Shown in pieces: positions 1 through 10,496 of a stretch of DNA of 64,000 nt (the stretch's first letter is position 1; each line of letters opens with the position of its first letter). The notes below the pieces were generated by a model. That model did not search any database, had not been told where the DNA came from, and worked only from the letters and a program-made list of their open reading frames with translations. Source of the stretch: Yponomeuta sedellus. Taxonomy: Eukaryota; Arthropoda; Insecta; Lepidoptera; Yponomeutidae. A program made the translations under genes and the position numbers. The stretch is taken from assembly GCA_934045075.1 (NCBI GenBank), contig OW203734.1:5597274-5661273 (forward strand), in the 5' to 3' direction.

Positions 1-113
1 TAAATATCACGGGTTATATATACCATTGCACTGCGATTGGTTACTAGACTACCGCTAGTGTGAGTGAAACGACCATTACCAAACTAATATGACTCTATTG
101 AACTACTATGCAA

Positions 114-211
114 GCGCTCGCGGCCTAGCCGAACCGAGTGATTGTAACCAATCACTTGAGTTAAGCAACAACAGGCGCGGTCAGGTGCAGGATGGGTGAC
201 CGTCCCGTGAC
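114..211 (+). repeat. 5S rRNA-derived SINE, head only
   Basis: Seen: a 5S-like stretch with the 5S internal control region, box A-like 'gagttaagcaac' and box C-like 'ggatgggtgacc'. It matches the heads of the fuller copies at 14.1, 17.6, 18.5 and 59.3 kb. The body that follows the head in those copies is absent, so this is a truncated copy. It is not a 5S gene: the rest of the 5S fold is not conserved. Confidence 0.7.
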
Positions 212-308
212 GAGGCCATTTGTACAAGTCCAGTACGGCGGCCTACAGTGGAATCGAAGCCACGCCCTCTGTTTGGCCGTCAAGGGCCATCCGCTAGGCC
301 AATGATAT
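211..308 (-). repeat. tRNA-derived SINE fragment
   Basis: On the minus strand a box A-like 'tggcctagcggatgg' is followed by a box B-like 'ggcttcgattcc' at normal tRNA spacing, then by 'tttgtacaaatggcctc'. That last string also follows the tRNA-like head at 56.43-56.53 kb, so both belong to one SINE family. Confidence 0.55.
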
Positions 309-370
309 AGTCTAAATTGGTATTTCCCCACAGGGTTCCCTAAAAAGCGCGATTCCTCAAACACTTCAAT

Positions 371-570
371 ACTATGCTCTTTTTAATGCACTAACCCGTG
401 CTAAGGACAATTTTAAAAACCTATTTAGTAAAGAGGTTCGAAATTTCACTGATGCCGGTGAGTCGCCCATTAGCTCAGTTGGGACAGCGGTGGCACGGAT
501 AGCCAGATGTGGCGGGTTCGAATCCCGGCATGGGTGAAATTTTCAGTCTCTAAACAGGTTTTTAAAACTT
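371..570 (+). repeat. tRNA-like SINE (family T), fold-back composite
   Basis: The left part (about 385-430) is the family tail in antisense ('gcactaacccgtgctaagg'). It is followed by the sense unit with a tRNA-like cloverleaf at 465-535 (box A 'tagctcagttgg', box B 'gggttcgaatccc'). The sense unit stops at 'caggtttttaaaa', lacking its own tail. The same inverted-tail layout recurs at 28.6, 30.1 and 36.4 kb. Confidence 0.75.
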
Positions 571-1028
571 CAACACTTTTTTAAACTCTCGTTGCTTCAT
601 GTGTTTCAGGAATCAGGCATTTGAAAACTGATCCTGTAGACATCAGTCCAATGGGCTTTGTCCTAAAAAAATAAAGTTCTGATTTTATTATTTCTTTGCG
701 AGAAAATATATAGGAAAATGTGAGAGCTCCAGGCTGTATATTTCGATTTGGGCTGCTTTAATTAATTTTATTTTAAAAGTGAAAAAAAGAACCAGTCTGC
801 GAAACCGGAAATACGTCAAGCATGGAAATACGTCATCGACTGAGATCCTATGAGCTGTCAGGTTCCATTGATACCATGACTCGATAGAACAATTCCTTAA
901 ACAAAACTAAAAAAATATACTTATTCTGCGCAAATATAATTATAGATTTTTTTATGGAATACCGAGGTATATTCTATATAAAAAATCTCTCGGCGTTTTT
1001 AATAAAAAAATATTAAACCTACTTCCTT
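571..1028. other. Stretch without recognised genes
   Basis: AT-rich sequence with short homopolymer runs. No open frame with recognisable protein similarity and no clear repeat structure is visible. Confidence 0.4.
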
Positions 1029-1197
1029 AGAGGCCTTATGGGCGGCTCGATAACTTCTGACAGTAAGGCCCACCACTGTCTTACAATCCTCCAGCAACCC
1101 GGACTTGGCCCCCGTGGTGGAGTATGGCCTAACTTTCCTGCGATGCAGGAAGAGACCCGTGCCCCAGCAGTGGGGACATACAAGGGTTGATAACGAA
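1029..1197 (+). repeat. 5S-derived SINE, body and 3' end
   Basis: Contains the family body ('cccccgtggtggagtatggc') and the 3' end ('gtgccccagcagtgggga' ... 'caagggttgata'). The 5S head is missing, as expected for a 5'-truncated retro-inserted copy. It lies just upstream of the immunoglobulin exon candidate, i.e. in its presumed upstream intron. Confidence 0.7.
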
Positions 1198-1282
1198 ACC
1201 TACTTCCTACCTCATTCCTGTAGGAAACGAAAGTCAGAAGGTCAGACTGACTGATTGATAATTGAATTTTCTATTGGCACAG

Positions 1283-1410
1283 ACTCGCACGTGGTGTCCC
1301 GCAAGCTGGTTGGGGGCCCCCAGTTCGAGCACCCTATCGGAAACCACACGTTCCATATCGGCCGAGAAGCTGTTCTTGGCTGCTCCATCGTCAACTTGGG
1401 CAAGCACAAG
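1283..1410 (+). CDS. Host exon candidate: Ig domain of a lachesin / dpr-interacting (DIP)-like protein
   Basis: Seen: a GC-richer stretch with a pyrimidine-rich tract and 'ggcacag' acceptor before 1283 and a 'gtaaaa' donor at 1411. It is open across all 128 nt (2 nt plus 42 codons). The translation contains 'FEHPIGNHTFHIGREAVLGC' and then a short stretch ending in lysine at the donor. In lachesin, amalgam and DIP cell-surface proteins the first Ig V-set domain has the same order: a Pro-Ile start, the GR(D/E)A turn, the first disulfide Cys, then an N-L-x-x-(Y/H)-K segment where an exon ends. Inferred role: neuronal cell-surface recognition or adhesion. The following exon (second part of the Ig fold) was not found by eye, so the rest of this gene may lie outside the window or beyond a very long intron. 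The only strong host coding signal here; it could also be a processed remnant. Confidence 0.6.
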
Positions 1411-1530
1411 GTAAAACGGAAATAGATAGATTCTACATAAAAAAGGTAATTACACAGATATTTCTTAACCTAAGAGTACAGACGGCCACCGTATCACTAA
1501 AAGTGATCTCTTCCAGACAACCTTTGCATG

Positions 1531-1859
1531 GACAGGCAGCGACATCTGGCTGAATTAATTTGCATTACTTGCAGCCCCGAGTACCTACTTTGCAGTTAGG
1601 TTTTACATCGGAATGATATCGCTATACCCACATGATTACGAGTATATTCTTTTTTTAATGCACTTACTCGTGCTACTCGTGGGTGACTCACCGGCATCAG
1701 TGAAATATCGAAATTTCACTGATGCCGGTGAGTCGCCCATTAGCTCAGTTGGAAGAGCGCTGGCACGGATAGCCAGAGGTCGCGGGTTCGAATCCCAGCA
1801 TGGGCGGAAATTTTAGCCTCTAAATAGGTTTTTAAATAGACCTTAGCACGGGTTAGTGA
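1531..1859. repeat. tRNA-like SINE (family T), rearranged copy
   Basis: The left part (1531-1700) is the family 5' region in antisense. The right part is sense, with the tRNA-like module at 1735-1805. The two join in a perfect 22-bp inverted repeat (1685-1706 against 1713-1734) with a 6-nt spacer, so the switch from antisense to sense is directly visible. Confidence 0.75.
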
Positions 1860-1927
1860 GAATATGATTATATATCAGCTTGTTTGACTGTTTTTGTGTT
1901 TATTCCACGAGTATCACGCCAAAAGTT

Positions 1928-1976
1928 CAATCGATATCAAGTCTTGTATGTCCCCACTGCAAGGGCACGGGTCTTT
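1928..1976 (-). repeat. 5S-derived SINE, 3'-end fragment
   Basis: Only the family 3' end in antisense ('atcaagtcttgtatgtcccc' and 'gggcacgggtct'). It is a short degenerate fragment. Confidence 0.5.
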
Positions 1977-2309
1977 TAAACTCTCTGTCTCTTAGTAAAA
2001 CTTACCCAATTTTTTTTACTAATATGTTCCTAAATAATTTTAATGTCCTTAAAAATATAGAACGAATTTGAAATCACCCTGTATCCTTTTCATACCTCAC
2101 CCCATGCTCACATAAGTATAATCTTCTATGCGCATTTGACCGAGATTACACCTTGTATGTAACTGGATCTCGTTCCGCACACCATTTGTAAGCTGATCCT
2201 CCCTAACGATACTCTTACATTATTCATTGTTAATGAAGGATACAATTAATTTTCCTTATTACCCTGACAAATTACCGCCATGGCCAGGTGATATAAATTT
2301 GTGTCAATA

Positions 2310-2780
2310 CATTATACACTCAGATTTTACTATTTTTATTTATAATGCACTAACCTGTGCTAAGCACTATTTTTAGAGGCTAAAAATTCCACCCATGCCG
2401 GGAATAGAACCTGCGACCTCTGGCTATCCGTGCCAGCGCTTTTTCCAACTGAGCTAATGGGCGACTCACATCAGCATGAGTGAAATTTCGAACCTCACAC
2501 TATTCTCTGTATTACGTACAGGCAGCGACATCTGGCTGAAGTAAATTGCATCACTTACAGCCCCTAGGACCTACTTTGCAGTTAGGTTTTTAAATCGGAA
2601 TGATATCGCTGTACCCACCTGATTATACTATTTTTATTTTTAATGCACTAACCCATGCTAAGGACTATTTTAAAAACCTATTTAGAGGCTAAAAATTCCA
2701 CCCATGCCGGGATTCGAACCCGCGACCTCTGGTTATCCGTGCCAGCGCTCTTTCCAACTTAGCTAATGGGCGACTCAGAT
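2310..2780 (-). repeat. Two head-to-tail copies of tRNA-like SINE family T
   Basis: Antisense tRNA-like modules lie at 2391-2462 and 2700-2771. Between them the end of one unit ('gtacccacctgattata') runs directly into the tail start of the next ('ctatttttatttttaatgc'), giving a head-to-tail tandem. The first module is more diverged, with its T-arm broken to 'ggaatagaacc'. Confidence 0.75.
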
Positions 2781-3213
2781 TTTGTCATAATTATATGAAA
2801 ACGTCAGACACTCAGGTTTCCACACGATGATTTCCTTCAATTTGTTGAGTGTATCGCAAATAAAAATTCAACTTAGAACATTCATTACACTCGAAAATCT
2901 TCATTATATACTCGTATTTATATTATACGTTCAGCTCATCCCAGCCCACAGGGCGCGGCGCGCGTCTAAAATTTAACGGCGACCCCAAGCAAATAGCTAC
3001 CTAATTTCGATGGGGTTAGAGGCTTAATTGCTTCGGTGAAAATTGACGTGGCAGTAACTTGTTCCGACCGGCAATTACATGTTGTTTATTGCCTAGTTAC
3101 TCGAATTACGGTGGAGGCAGTAGCTTTGATGCGGGTGTAAAAGACGTGTAGGACTATCATGCAAAAATAGATTTTCAATATTTTTGAACTAAAACTTTCG
3201 TAAGCACAACACA
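2781..3213. other. Unique-looking stretch
   Basis: No gene or recognised repeat. The part around 2940-3130 is less AT-rich than its surroundings and free of the local repeat families. It could be conserved non-coding DNA of the host intron, but nothing in the sequence proves this. Confidence 0.3.
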
Positions 3214-3394
3214 TTGTAGACTTTTAGTCCGGATTTACTTACGGGTGTTGTTATATCGGAAAAGTCCGAGCAACCGATTACGCGAGCTCGCGTCTCTGCT
3301 CACCATGATTAAGCTCTGCGAATCGGAGCGAAACCTGGTCGGACTTTTCCGATATAACAACACCCGTAAGTAAATCCGGACTAAAAGTCTACAA
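3214..3394. mobile_element. MITE with about 55-bp perfect terminal inverted repeats
   Basis: The left end 'ttgtagacttttagtccgg' is matched in inverse by the right end. Perfect complementarity continues inward through 'acgggtgttgttatatcgg' to the shared 'aaaagtccga'. The internal spacer is about 70 bp and non-coding. 'agattttcaata' lies both 40 bp to the left and directly at the right end, which may be an old duplication. Confidence 0.8.
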
Positions 3395-3689
3395 GATTTT
3401 CAATACGAAATATTTTTTTTTTTTTTACTTTTGTAAAGACCTCGTTGTTAAGCACCGCATGGTGCGCTACTTTTTCTGTTTTAATAATACCTATGTAAAT
3501 ATTGAATTTATAAATCCGTGTTTATTCAACAATATTTACAAGACAACTTTTACAAGAACAGACAGAGAACTAAATTTAAAAGACTGACGCAAGTAAAAAA
3601 GACAATATGTACAAAAAGTCAAAACAATAAAAAACGGTCTGTCGCCAACACTCGTATCGGCAAAACTAAGCATTTATGTATCTTCTTCT

Positions 3690-3905
3690 TCTTCAGGCTA
3701 TATTAGTCCACTGCTGGACATAGCCCTCACATAATGAGCGCCATAGCGCAAGGTAATGCCATCATTGGGGGGTGATGCCCATAATCCCCACGCTGGGCAT
3801 GCGGGTTGGGGATCGCAGTTTGGTGGAATTGTACTGCAGGGGGCGCTGCTGCCTACCCAGCGGTTTGAGTTCTTTAGTCACCTTATACGACACCCGCGGG
3901 AATTT
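3690..3905 (-). repeat. LINE/SINE 3'-end repeat
   Basis: Shares long blocks with 11.04-11.29 kb in opposite orientation: 'ccccacgctgggcatgcggg', 'cagggggcgctg', and the tail 'tccactgctggacatagcc'. The 'ccagcagtgga' tail type is typical of lepidopteran LINE and SINE 3' ends. Confidence 0.65.
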
Positions 3906-4008
3906 ATGTATGTGATTACGTTATTTTTACAAAGTATACACCCTGAATAGGTAGATATATAAGCTGCATTATATTGTAATGCAGATAAAGTACGTAGTTT
4001 TCTTTCTG

Positions 4009-4213
4009 GATAACATAACATAACATTTACATACAAGCACATACATTGCTTCTGGCCCCACACTAGGAAACCCTGTGTCGTGGGAACCAGAAACAACGAC
4101 ATCACAAACATGTAAACATCCAAGACCTGGGTTTTTTTTTGTTCCCAGCCGGGATTCGAACCCGGGACCTCTTGCATGGTAGGCAGACGCGCTACCGCTA
4201 CGCCACAGAGGTC
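4009..4213 (-). repeat. tRNA-derived SINE (family G), full-looking copy
   Basis: On the minus strand the head at 4213-4146 has box A-like 'tggcgtagcggtagcg' and box B 'gggttcgaatccc'. It is followed by a body ('gatgtttacatgtttgtg', 'ccacactag') and a tail of 'aacat/atgtt' repeats at 4009-4030. A second copy is at 59.98-60.16 kb. Confidence 0.75.
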
Positions 4214-4366
4214 GTATAGAATCGGGCGTTAAAAATGTGTCAGCCACGAACCGTAACTGACTGAAAGCCAAAATGATTTACAGGAAACTACGACGATGGT
4301 TATACTGTATTAAGCATCTTATCGCAATAGGCGTGACGACAGCATAAAATTATCGAAAATTTAACG

Positions 4367-4627
4367 ATTTTAAAAACCTATATAGAGGCAAAAAAAATCA
4401 CCCATGCCGGGATTCGAACCCGCAACCTCTGGCTATCCGTGCCAGCGCTCTACCAATTGAGCCAATGGGCGACTCACGGCATCAGTGAAATTTCGAACCT
4501 CTTTACACTATTCTCTGTATTACGTACAGGCAGCGACATCTGACTTAAGCAAATTGCATTACTTACAGCCCCGACTACCTACTTTGCAGTTAGGTTTAAC
4601 ATCGGAACGATATCACTGTACATGATT
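4367..4627 (-). repeat. tRNA-like SINE family T
   Basis: Antisense copy with the tRNA-like module at 4400-4470 and the 5' region ('ttacgtacaggcagcgacat') to about 4627. It is followed directly by a second, deleted copy. Confidence 0.75.
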
Positions 4628-4740
4628 ATACTATTTTTATTTTTAATGCACTAACCCGTGCTAAGGAACAAATTTAAAAACCTATATAGAGGCTAAAAAT
4701 TTCACCCATGCCGGGAATCCCGGCATGGGTGAAATTTGTG
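4628..4740 (-). repeat. Hairpin-deleted copy of SINE family T
   Basis: Antisense tail and 3' part run to the T-arm. There the sequence folds back on itself, giving a perfect 20-bp inverted repeat with a 1-nt centre at 4697-4737. Everything 5' of the T-arm is lost. Confidence 0.75.
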
Positions 4741-5214
4741 AGCTATTTGATTTATGATTTGTGAGAGTAGGATGAAGATGTCTTAACGATATCTATGGAA
4801 CACGTCAGGTTTTTTATATATATTTTAAAAGGCATATATTTTTATTTGTAACGTTCATTAATTCACAGTCACAGTTTTTGTGATATTTTGTATAAAAAAT
4901 TTGATCACTTTGATTTCTTTTAAAAGCCAATTAGCAAAAATAACTCTACGCAGACTTGAATCTGTTAGGACCATTATTAACAAGCCGGAGCGGTGCGTGG
5001 GCGCCGAGGGTCCGCGGGTCGTTGACCTCATAGACTCATAGATAAAGTACCTTATAAATAAAATGAACTAAATAAAACATTGAGAACTACAACAAACTTC
5101 TTTCGCTTGATGAAGCGATCGTTAACATCGCTTACACGCACACCAGTTTCGGGTACTTTTGATTTTGTCAGGATCGTGGCAACTAGAATACCCAGGTCTC
5201 TGCCTTCTCTTATT

Positions 5215-5310
5215 ATTTTAAAAACGTATTTTTAGGCTAAAAATTGCACCCATGCCGGGATTCGAACCCGTGACCTCTGGCTATCCGTGCCAGGCTACAC
5301 GTGCCAACGT
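5215..5310 (-). repeat. tRNA-like SINE family T, truncated
   Basis: Antisense tail part and the T and anticodon arms ('ccgggattcgaacccg', 'ggctatccgtgccag') are present. The copy breaks inside the anticodon arm and lacks the D arm. Confidence 0.65.
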
Positions 5311-5683
5311 ATACAAAAAACAACGTTAGTGTTGACGTCGCAAATGACGAGTAAACCGATTTCATAGTTCGGAAACCAGTATAATCATTGTTTAATCAAT
5401 TGTGTAAATTAATTACTTACCCCGTTGGTTAGTGGTGGGCTCGCAGATTATAGAGGTTCGGGCGGTCAGTGGCTCTGTAAAATTGAGTGAGGTCTAATCT
5501 CCTGTAAATAAATCAATTCTTAGTTTGTAATTGGCAAGGAGCAGTGATAACACAATAGTTCGAGTACAGTCAAGTTGGGTAACTTTGAACACTTTTCTTA
5601 GATTTCTGCAGATACTTCGATAATAATGTATGAATGAAAGATTCATACTTGAATCTTTTATTCAAGAAAAATTTGATTCAAGG

Positions 5684-5733
5684 AAAATGTATGAATCAAA
5701 GATTCGTACTTGAATCTTTGATTCATACATTTT
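5684..5733. repeat. Perfect 22-bp inverted repeat
   Basis: Arms 5684-5705 and 5712-5733 are exactly complementary around a 6-nt loop. Nearby sequence from 5630 repeats the 'gaatctttgattcata' theme imperfectly, so the hairpin sits in a small decayed inverted-repeat cluster. Confidence 0.7.
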
Positions 5734-5884
5734 TATTGAGTGTTCTCATGTACTTAAGAGAAATAAAATAAAAAGAAACCGAGTCAAAAGAAAACATCTT
5801 GACTTTTTATATATAACCAATTTTTTACATGAATTGTACTTTTTTTGTAATCGCTCTGTAATTATTTTCTAGAGCACTGTGTAA

Positions 5885-6060
5885 AAAATATTCATACATA
5901 CGTAACCCCACGCCTGTATCCCAAAGGGTAGGCAGAGACCAGGGACTGCCACTTGCCACACAACCTGACAGATCACCTTCGCTTCATCAACTTTCATAAG
6001 TCGTTGCATGCACGCACTTTTTACGTTCATGGTACTTTTTACGTTCCCCATTGCTTATAC
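5885..6060. repeat. MITE-family fragment
   Basis: Contains 'ctgtatcccaaagggtaggc' and 'agtcgttgcatgcac', both related to the MITE and hairpin at 31.09-31.51 kb. No intact terminal inverted repeats. Confidence 0.5.
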
Positions 6061-6689
6061 ATTTGCTAATATTCTTGTCTTAAAATAGATTCTCTTGAAC
6101 ACAAAGATAAAGAAATCAATTGTCGTGGTAACGAAAGAATTATTAGCCTATACGTTTTTGTAGATTGAATAGCTGCTGGTAATGCACTCGAAAATTTTGA
6201 AAAAGTATTCCTTGAACTAAAAACCTACAATGGCTCAAACAGTTAGCCTTCCTATCTTCAACTATCAACGTGTATATTTTATATTACGATTAACAATCTC
6301 CTCAATCCCGGAGAATAAAAAAGAAAACACCATCCTAGCTGTCGGCACATAACTTTTCTAATTAAAGGGCTTCCGTTAATCTCAATTGCTTGTTCACGCG
6401 TTGTGTATGTTTTATTATTCAGGATCGCATTAGAAGGTGTATACTCGGGGGGTCGGCTACTGAGAAAACGTTGAAGTGGGTCAGAGGTGGGAAAATACTT
6501 TAATTTATACTGTCGACCTCAGTCTGCGTATTTTTCCATTTTAGTCATGTCCTTGTCTGCTTAGCTACCTTAGATATGCTGTTATAGGGTTTCCTAGCAA
6601 TGGCAATTTGCAATTTCTGGCCATTTCAAGCGCTGAGGTATGTGAATAATACTCAGGTTTCTTCCTTAGCCGTTAGCTGTTAAGCTATT
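6061..6689. other. Stretch without recognised genes
   Basis: No protein similarity or repeat structure stands out. It is non-repetitive by comparison with the families seen elsewhere in the window. Confidence 0.3.
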
Positions 6690-6853
6690 TGTGCAGGCTG
6701 TCATCTAATGGCAGTCGATAAGCCATGCCAAAGACCTTATGGGCGACAATCCTCCACTAACCCGGACTTGGCCCCCGTGGTGGAGAATGGCCTAACCTTC
6801 CTGAGATGCAGTATAAGACCCGTGCCCCAGCAGTGGGGACCTACAAGGTTTGA
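6690..6853 (+). repeat. 5S-derived SINE, body and 3' end
   Basis: 'ggctgtcat', 'ggcccccgtggtggag' and 'cgtgccccagcagtgggga' occur in family order. An internal deletion removes part of the body after 'cttatgggcg'. The 5S head is absent. Confidence 0.65.
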
Positions 6854-7494
6854 TATCAAAAAAACAAAAAAGAAAATCCCACGTAATGCGTCCGAGTGAT
6901 CCCTTCAACTATCTATTGTGAGTAAAGATGCCACTAGACGCTGTATAAATCACTACGTACTCGTAGATGCAAAGCCTAAGTTTTGTGTGTAAATTGTTGT
7001 TGTAAATAAATGTTTTTCTTCTTCTTCAATGGCTATGGCGAGAGAGCGGTAGAATCAGAAGCGGAGTATTATACTCAGCAGTGGGAGACTATAGAAGCGA
7101 AGTATGAAAATACGTTAGGTAATTTCTTGTCCGGACTGGGAAATCTAGCTACCTATTCATTCCGCTGCAAAAATCTATCTGACAGGGGTGAGATTGTACT
7201 TTCGCTGGCTGTTTGGAAAAATAGCCCGTTGCCCGAACATGCAGTGGATAAATTATTTATTTTTTAATTTAAAACCAAGCGCATCGGGCAAAGGCTTATC
7301 TCCAGTGCGGTTGCCGGGAGAATTATTATGTTTTCGTGAATGTTTTAGGGGCGACTACTTGAGAAGTGCTCGCTGTTTAGATATGAATTAAGTATTCGTA
7401 TAGTGGACGGCGTTTTAACGATGACAGCTGAAAAATAATTTACGCGACAAGCTTAATAAAACTATGGGTATCTTTTATAACAATAAATAACACT
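6854..7494. other. Stretch without recognised genes
   Basis: Two short overlapping open frames (85 and 67 codons) occur, but they show no recognisable domain. A 'cagcagtgggaga' SINE-tail crumb lies near 7078. I see no gene here. Confidence 0.3.
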
Positions 7495-7711
7495 GGACGA
7501 CTTCAGGTGTGGTTTTATTTGTAGATTAGTAAAACAGAAAACTGGATGAAAACGGATAGATGGCGAAGCAGGTAAAAAGTCAGATCTGGTCAAAGGGTAA
7601 AGTAGTAGTGATGAAAAATGAGGGAAATCGTAGAATGTGTGACTTAATTTAAATATTTGAAAATGATAGATAGAAAAAGAAATAAAAACGGTATGAAGAG
7701 GTTTGCACCGT
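7495..7711 (+). repeat. Repeat with 'gcaccgt' terminus, copy 1
   Basis: Shares the order 'aaaacagaaaactggatg', 'gatctggtcaaagggtaaag', 'atttgaaaatgatagat' and 'gaagaggtttgcaccgt' with copies at 37.25-37.47 kb (inverted) and 37.88-38.14 kb. Confidence 0.65.
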
Positions 7712-8905
7712 CACAAGGTATAGGCAATACGGTGACCAAGTCCGGATTGGTGGAGGCGAGAGATATTATTGAACTGAAACAGAGCACACAGATTGATCTT
7801 ATCTTAGAACGTCATTTGTTGAATTTTTTTTCTGCGATGTACTTCAGATTTATTATACGCAAATTTATTTCAAATGTGTTAAAAATCCAGAAAAAGATTG
7901 GAACTACCCGTATTTTGTGACGTAAGTAATTAAATATTTTTATCAATTAGCTTAAAAGCTAAAAAAAACCTACTACGTTTTTTTTATTAAACGCTAGTTG
8001 TCTACAAACCGTAGTGGAATACCTTCGTAAGAAGATACCTTTGGATGCAGCATCAGATTATTTCTGTAAGTTTAGTTCAAAAATACTGAAAATTCTAGCA
8101 GATTTTCAAAGTTGTTGTTAGTTTACCGGTAACGGTTCTTTCTTTACATGGCTGGCCACTTTTATTGATCACCTTTAAACACCCTATAAGGTGTCTTAGT
8201 TTCCAGTACGGGATATCCTAGTTTGGGAGCCAGGATACACTCATTACTAAACAATGCAAATAAATTATTTTTATTTCATTTCACATGTAAAGTTAATTAA
8301 TATCATGTTATCAAGGGACTGAAGATGTACTTACATAAAAAAAACTCGCGTACTAAATATTTAAGACAGTAAAGGCTTTATTTATAAAAACACAAGGTCA
8401 AAGCTATGATTTTTAAGTAAGAAATTATTTAAAAAGGTTAAATGACAATTTTCAAAATAATTAAGATTTAGTAAGAAATTATATTAATTACTAGTAATTT
8501 ATAATAATTAATCGATGTAAAAAAAATCTGGCAAAATAAAGGTCTAAAATGTATAAAGACAGTGTTTTACTTTTAAATTACAAAAGTGGAACTTGTTATT
8601 AACATTTGCCAAGAATTATTTGCGGGTATTGATGATGAAATATACCATCGAAAGCACAGCTAGTACCGACAACATAGAGACAGAGATCTTGGGTAGGTAC
8701 CCTCTATGTAATAACTTTTTAAATGTGCGGTTTCAGAGTGATAGCTCGCCCGATCGTGCTGATTTTTGCATCAATAGAGAATGCTGGGTGTAGGATTAAA
8801 ACTGGAAATGAAACGAATATTTTCCGAGTGCTTTACTGAAATTTTAATTACAAAATTCAGCGAAACATAATTAAAATTTGAAAATCATAATTGAGTATAA
8901 ATCCG
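7712..8905. other. Long stretch without recognised genes
   Basis: Very AT-rich. No protein similarity, no terminal repeats, no SINE head seen. Confidence 0.3.
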
Positions 8906-9012
8906 TGCTTCGCAAGACACGTTAAGCCGTTGGTGCCGGCTGTCATGTGATGGCAGTCGTTAAGCAATGTCAGAGGCCTTAGGGGCGGCTTGATCCCTTT
9001 TGATAGCAAGGC
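8906..9012 (+). repeat. 5S-derived SINE, middle fragment
   Basis: The family body from 'gtgcttcgcaag' through 'ccgttggtgccggctgtcat' to 'ggcggcttgat'. It is broken at both ends; the right end runs into a second repeat family. Confidence 0.6.
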
Positions 9013-9013
9013 G

Positions 9014-9205
9014 CGCCACTGCTTTATTCTTCTTCTTTACTCTTTTTCTCTGATCCCTTTACTCCTCCATAGAGTCTGGGGCTGACACAAGGGCTTTCCA
9101 TTTATATTAGTTCATGGCTAGGGATGGTCGCTCAAGCCAAGTTTTTCCCTTCTCCTTCGTCTCAGAGAGAACGGATCTCTTTCACGTCTGAGACGGTCTT
9201 CTTTC
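9014..9205. repeat. Dispersed repeat, copy 1
   Basis: 'ccctttactcctc..agagtctggggc..acacaa' followed by 'cccatttat' and 'atggcta-ggatgg' is shared with 13.11-13.24 kb, in the same orientation. Class unknown. Confidence 0.5.
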
Positions 9206-9965
9206 ACAATTAGCCAGTATTATTGCTACTGCAACTTCACAAATGTCCGTAACTTAGAAAACAAAGTCATCTGTACTATATCCAAACTGCAATTTGGGAT
9301 ATTCAAAAAGAAATTGTTTATAAGTTTATGTGAGAATTCCATTTATAAAATTGAAGATTTTTTAAAATTAAAATTATAATCTGAACTTAATGTACCCACT
9401 ATTGATACTATTTTTATATTTTGTTGTGATGTACATAATTTTCTATTCTGTCTATTTTTATTAATTTATTAATATTAATAATTTTTTTTTTAGTTTCACG
9501 ATATGTTTGAATCAATTAAAAAAAATGTAACATAATAATTTAAGAATTTGATAATTTAATTTCAATAATATACAATTGTAATTTAATAAGTTGATATTGA
9601 CTCTTAAATACCAATAGGTAAATCAAGTGCAATATTACCTGCAAACAATGTTGCATGCCAGATACTGGCGCATCACACATGCTCTTAACTATTGTAATTT
9701 ACTTATATAAAATGTACCGTGTATGCTTGCAAATGAATAAATAAATAAATCGGTACTTGTCGGGGTTCGAATTCACGACCACTCCGCTATGGCCGCTCAC
9801 TTGGGCTCTAATTAAAACCTCTGCATTGACAAAATATATACCTAACAGCGACGTACGTTTGTATGTGTTGTTGTAAATGTGTTGTGTGCTTGTGTTGTGT
9901 CATATTTACCCTTAGTCGGGAAAGCATTATATTCACCGTCTTAAATCAAACCTTATCACCGTGAC
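9206..9965. other. Stretch without recognised genes
   Basis: AT-rich. A short tRNA-SINE-like crumb ('ggggttcgaattcacgacc') lies at about 9755-9790. Nothing else recognisable. Confidence 0.3.
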
Positions 9966-10219
9966 ATAAAGTTCAATTTACTTAAGTCAGATGTCGCTGC
10001 CTGTACGTAATACAGAGAATAGTGTGAAAGAGTATCAAAATTTCACTGATGCCGGTGAGTCGCCCATTAGCCAATTGGAAGAGCGCTGGCACGGATAGCC
10101 AGAGGTCGCGGGTTCGAATCCCGGCATGGATGGAATTTTTAGCCTCTAAATAGGTTTTTAAAATTGTCCTTAGCACGGGTTAGTGCATTAAAAATAAAAA
10201 TGGCATAATAAAGTTCAAT
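9966..10219 (+). repeat. tRNA-like SINE family T with 12-bp target duplication
   Basis: The element (9978-10207) is flanked by a perfect 12-bp duplication 'ataaagttcaat' at 9966-9977 and 10208-10219. The 5' end is truncated within the family 5' region. The tRNA-like module is 10062-10131, with 2 nt lost from box A. A 12-bp duplication and 5' truncation are what target-primed reverse transcription produces. Confidence 0.85.
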
Positions 10220-10496
10220 ACCAATGAAACATTCAAACATACTACCCTAGCCAATTAAGGGTTAACACTATTATATATTCCTGATATATCTTCCTATTAC
10301 ATCTTCGTGATTAGGATTAGATACGTACTTAATAATCCTCCAGTGAACTACAGTCGAATAGGATCAAAATCTTGCAACATTTAATCCTGCTTTTGTATTC
10401 AAATCAAAATTATCGGATTGAATGCTCGAGATACTGTTTCTGCCAGCCTACATTTGGGGCAAGTTTCATAAAGCTAAAATTTACAGTTTATTAAAT

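Noticed and set aside
114..211. 5S rRNA gene
   Set aside because: Only the internal promoter part resembles 5S; the rest does not complete the 120-nt fold, and the same head is attached to a SINE body elsewhere.
1735..1805. tRNA gene
   Set aside because: It folds like a tRNA with good A and B boxes, but the same module is present in at least ten SINE copies with fixed flanks, so it is part of family T, not a functional tRNA gene.
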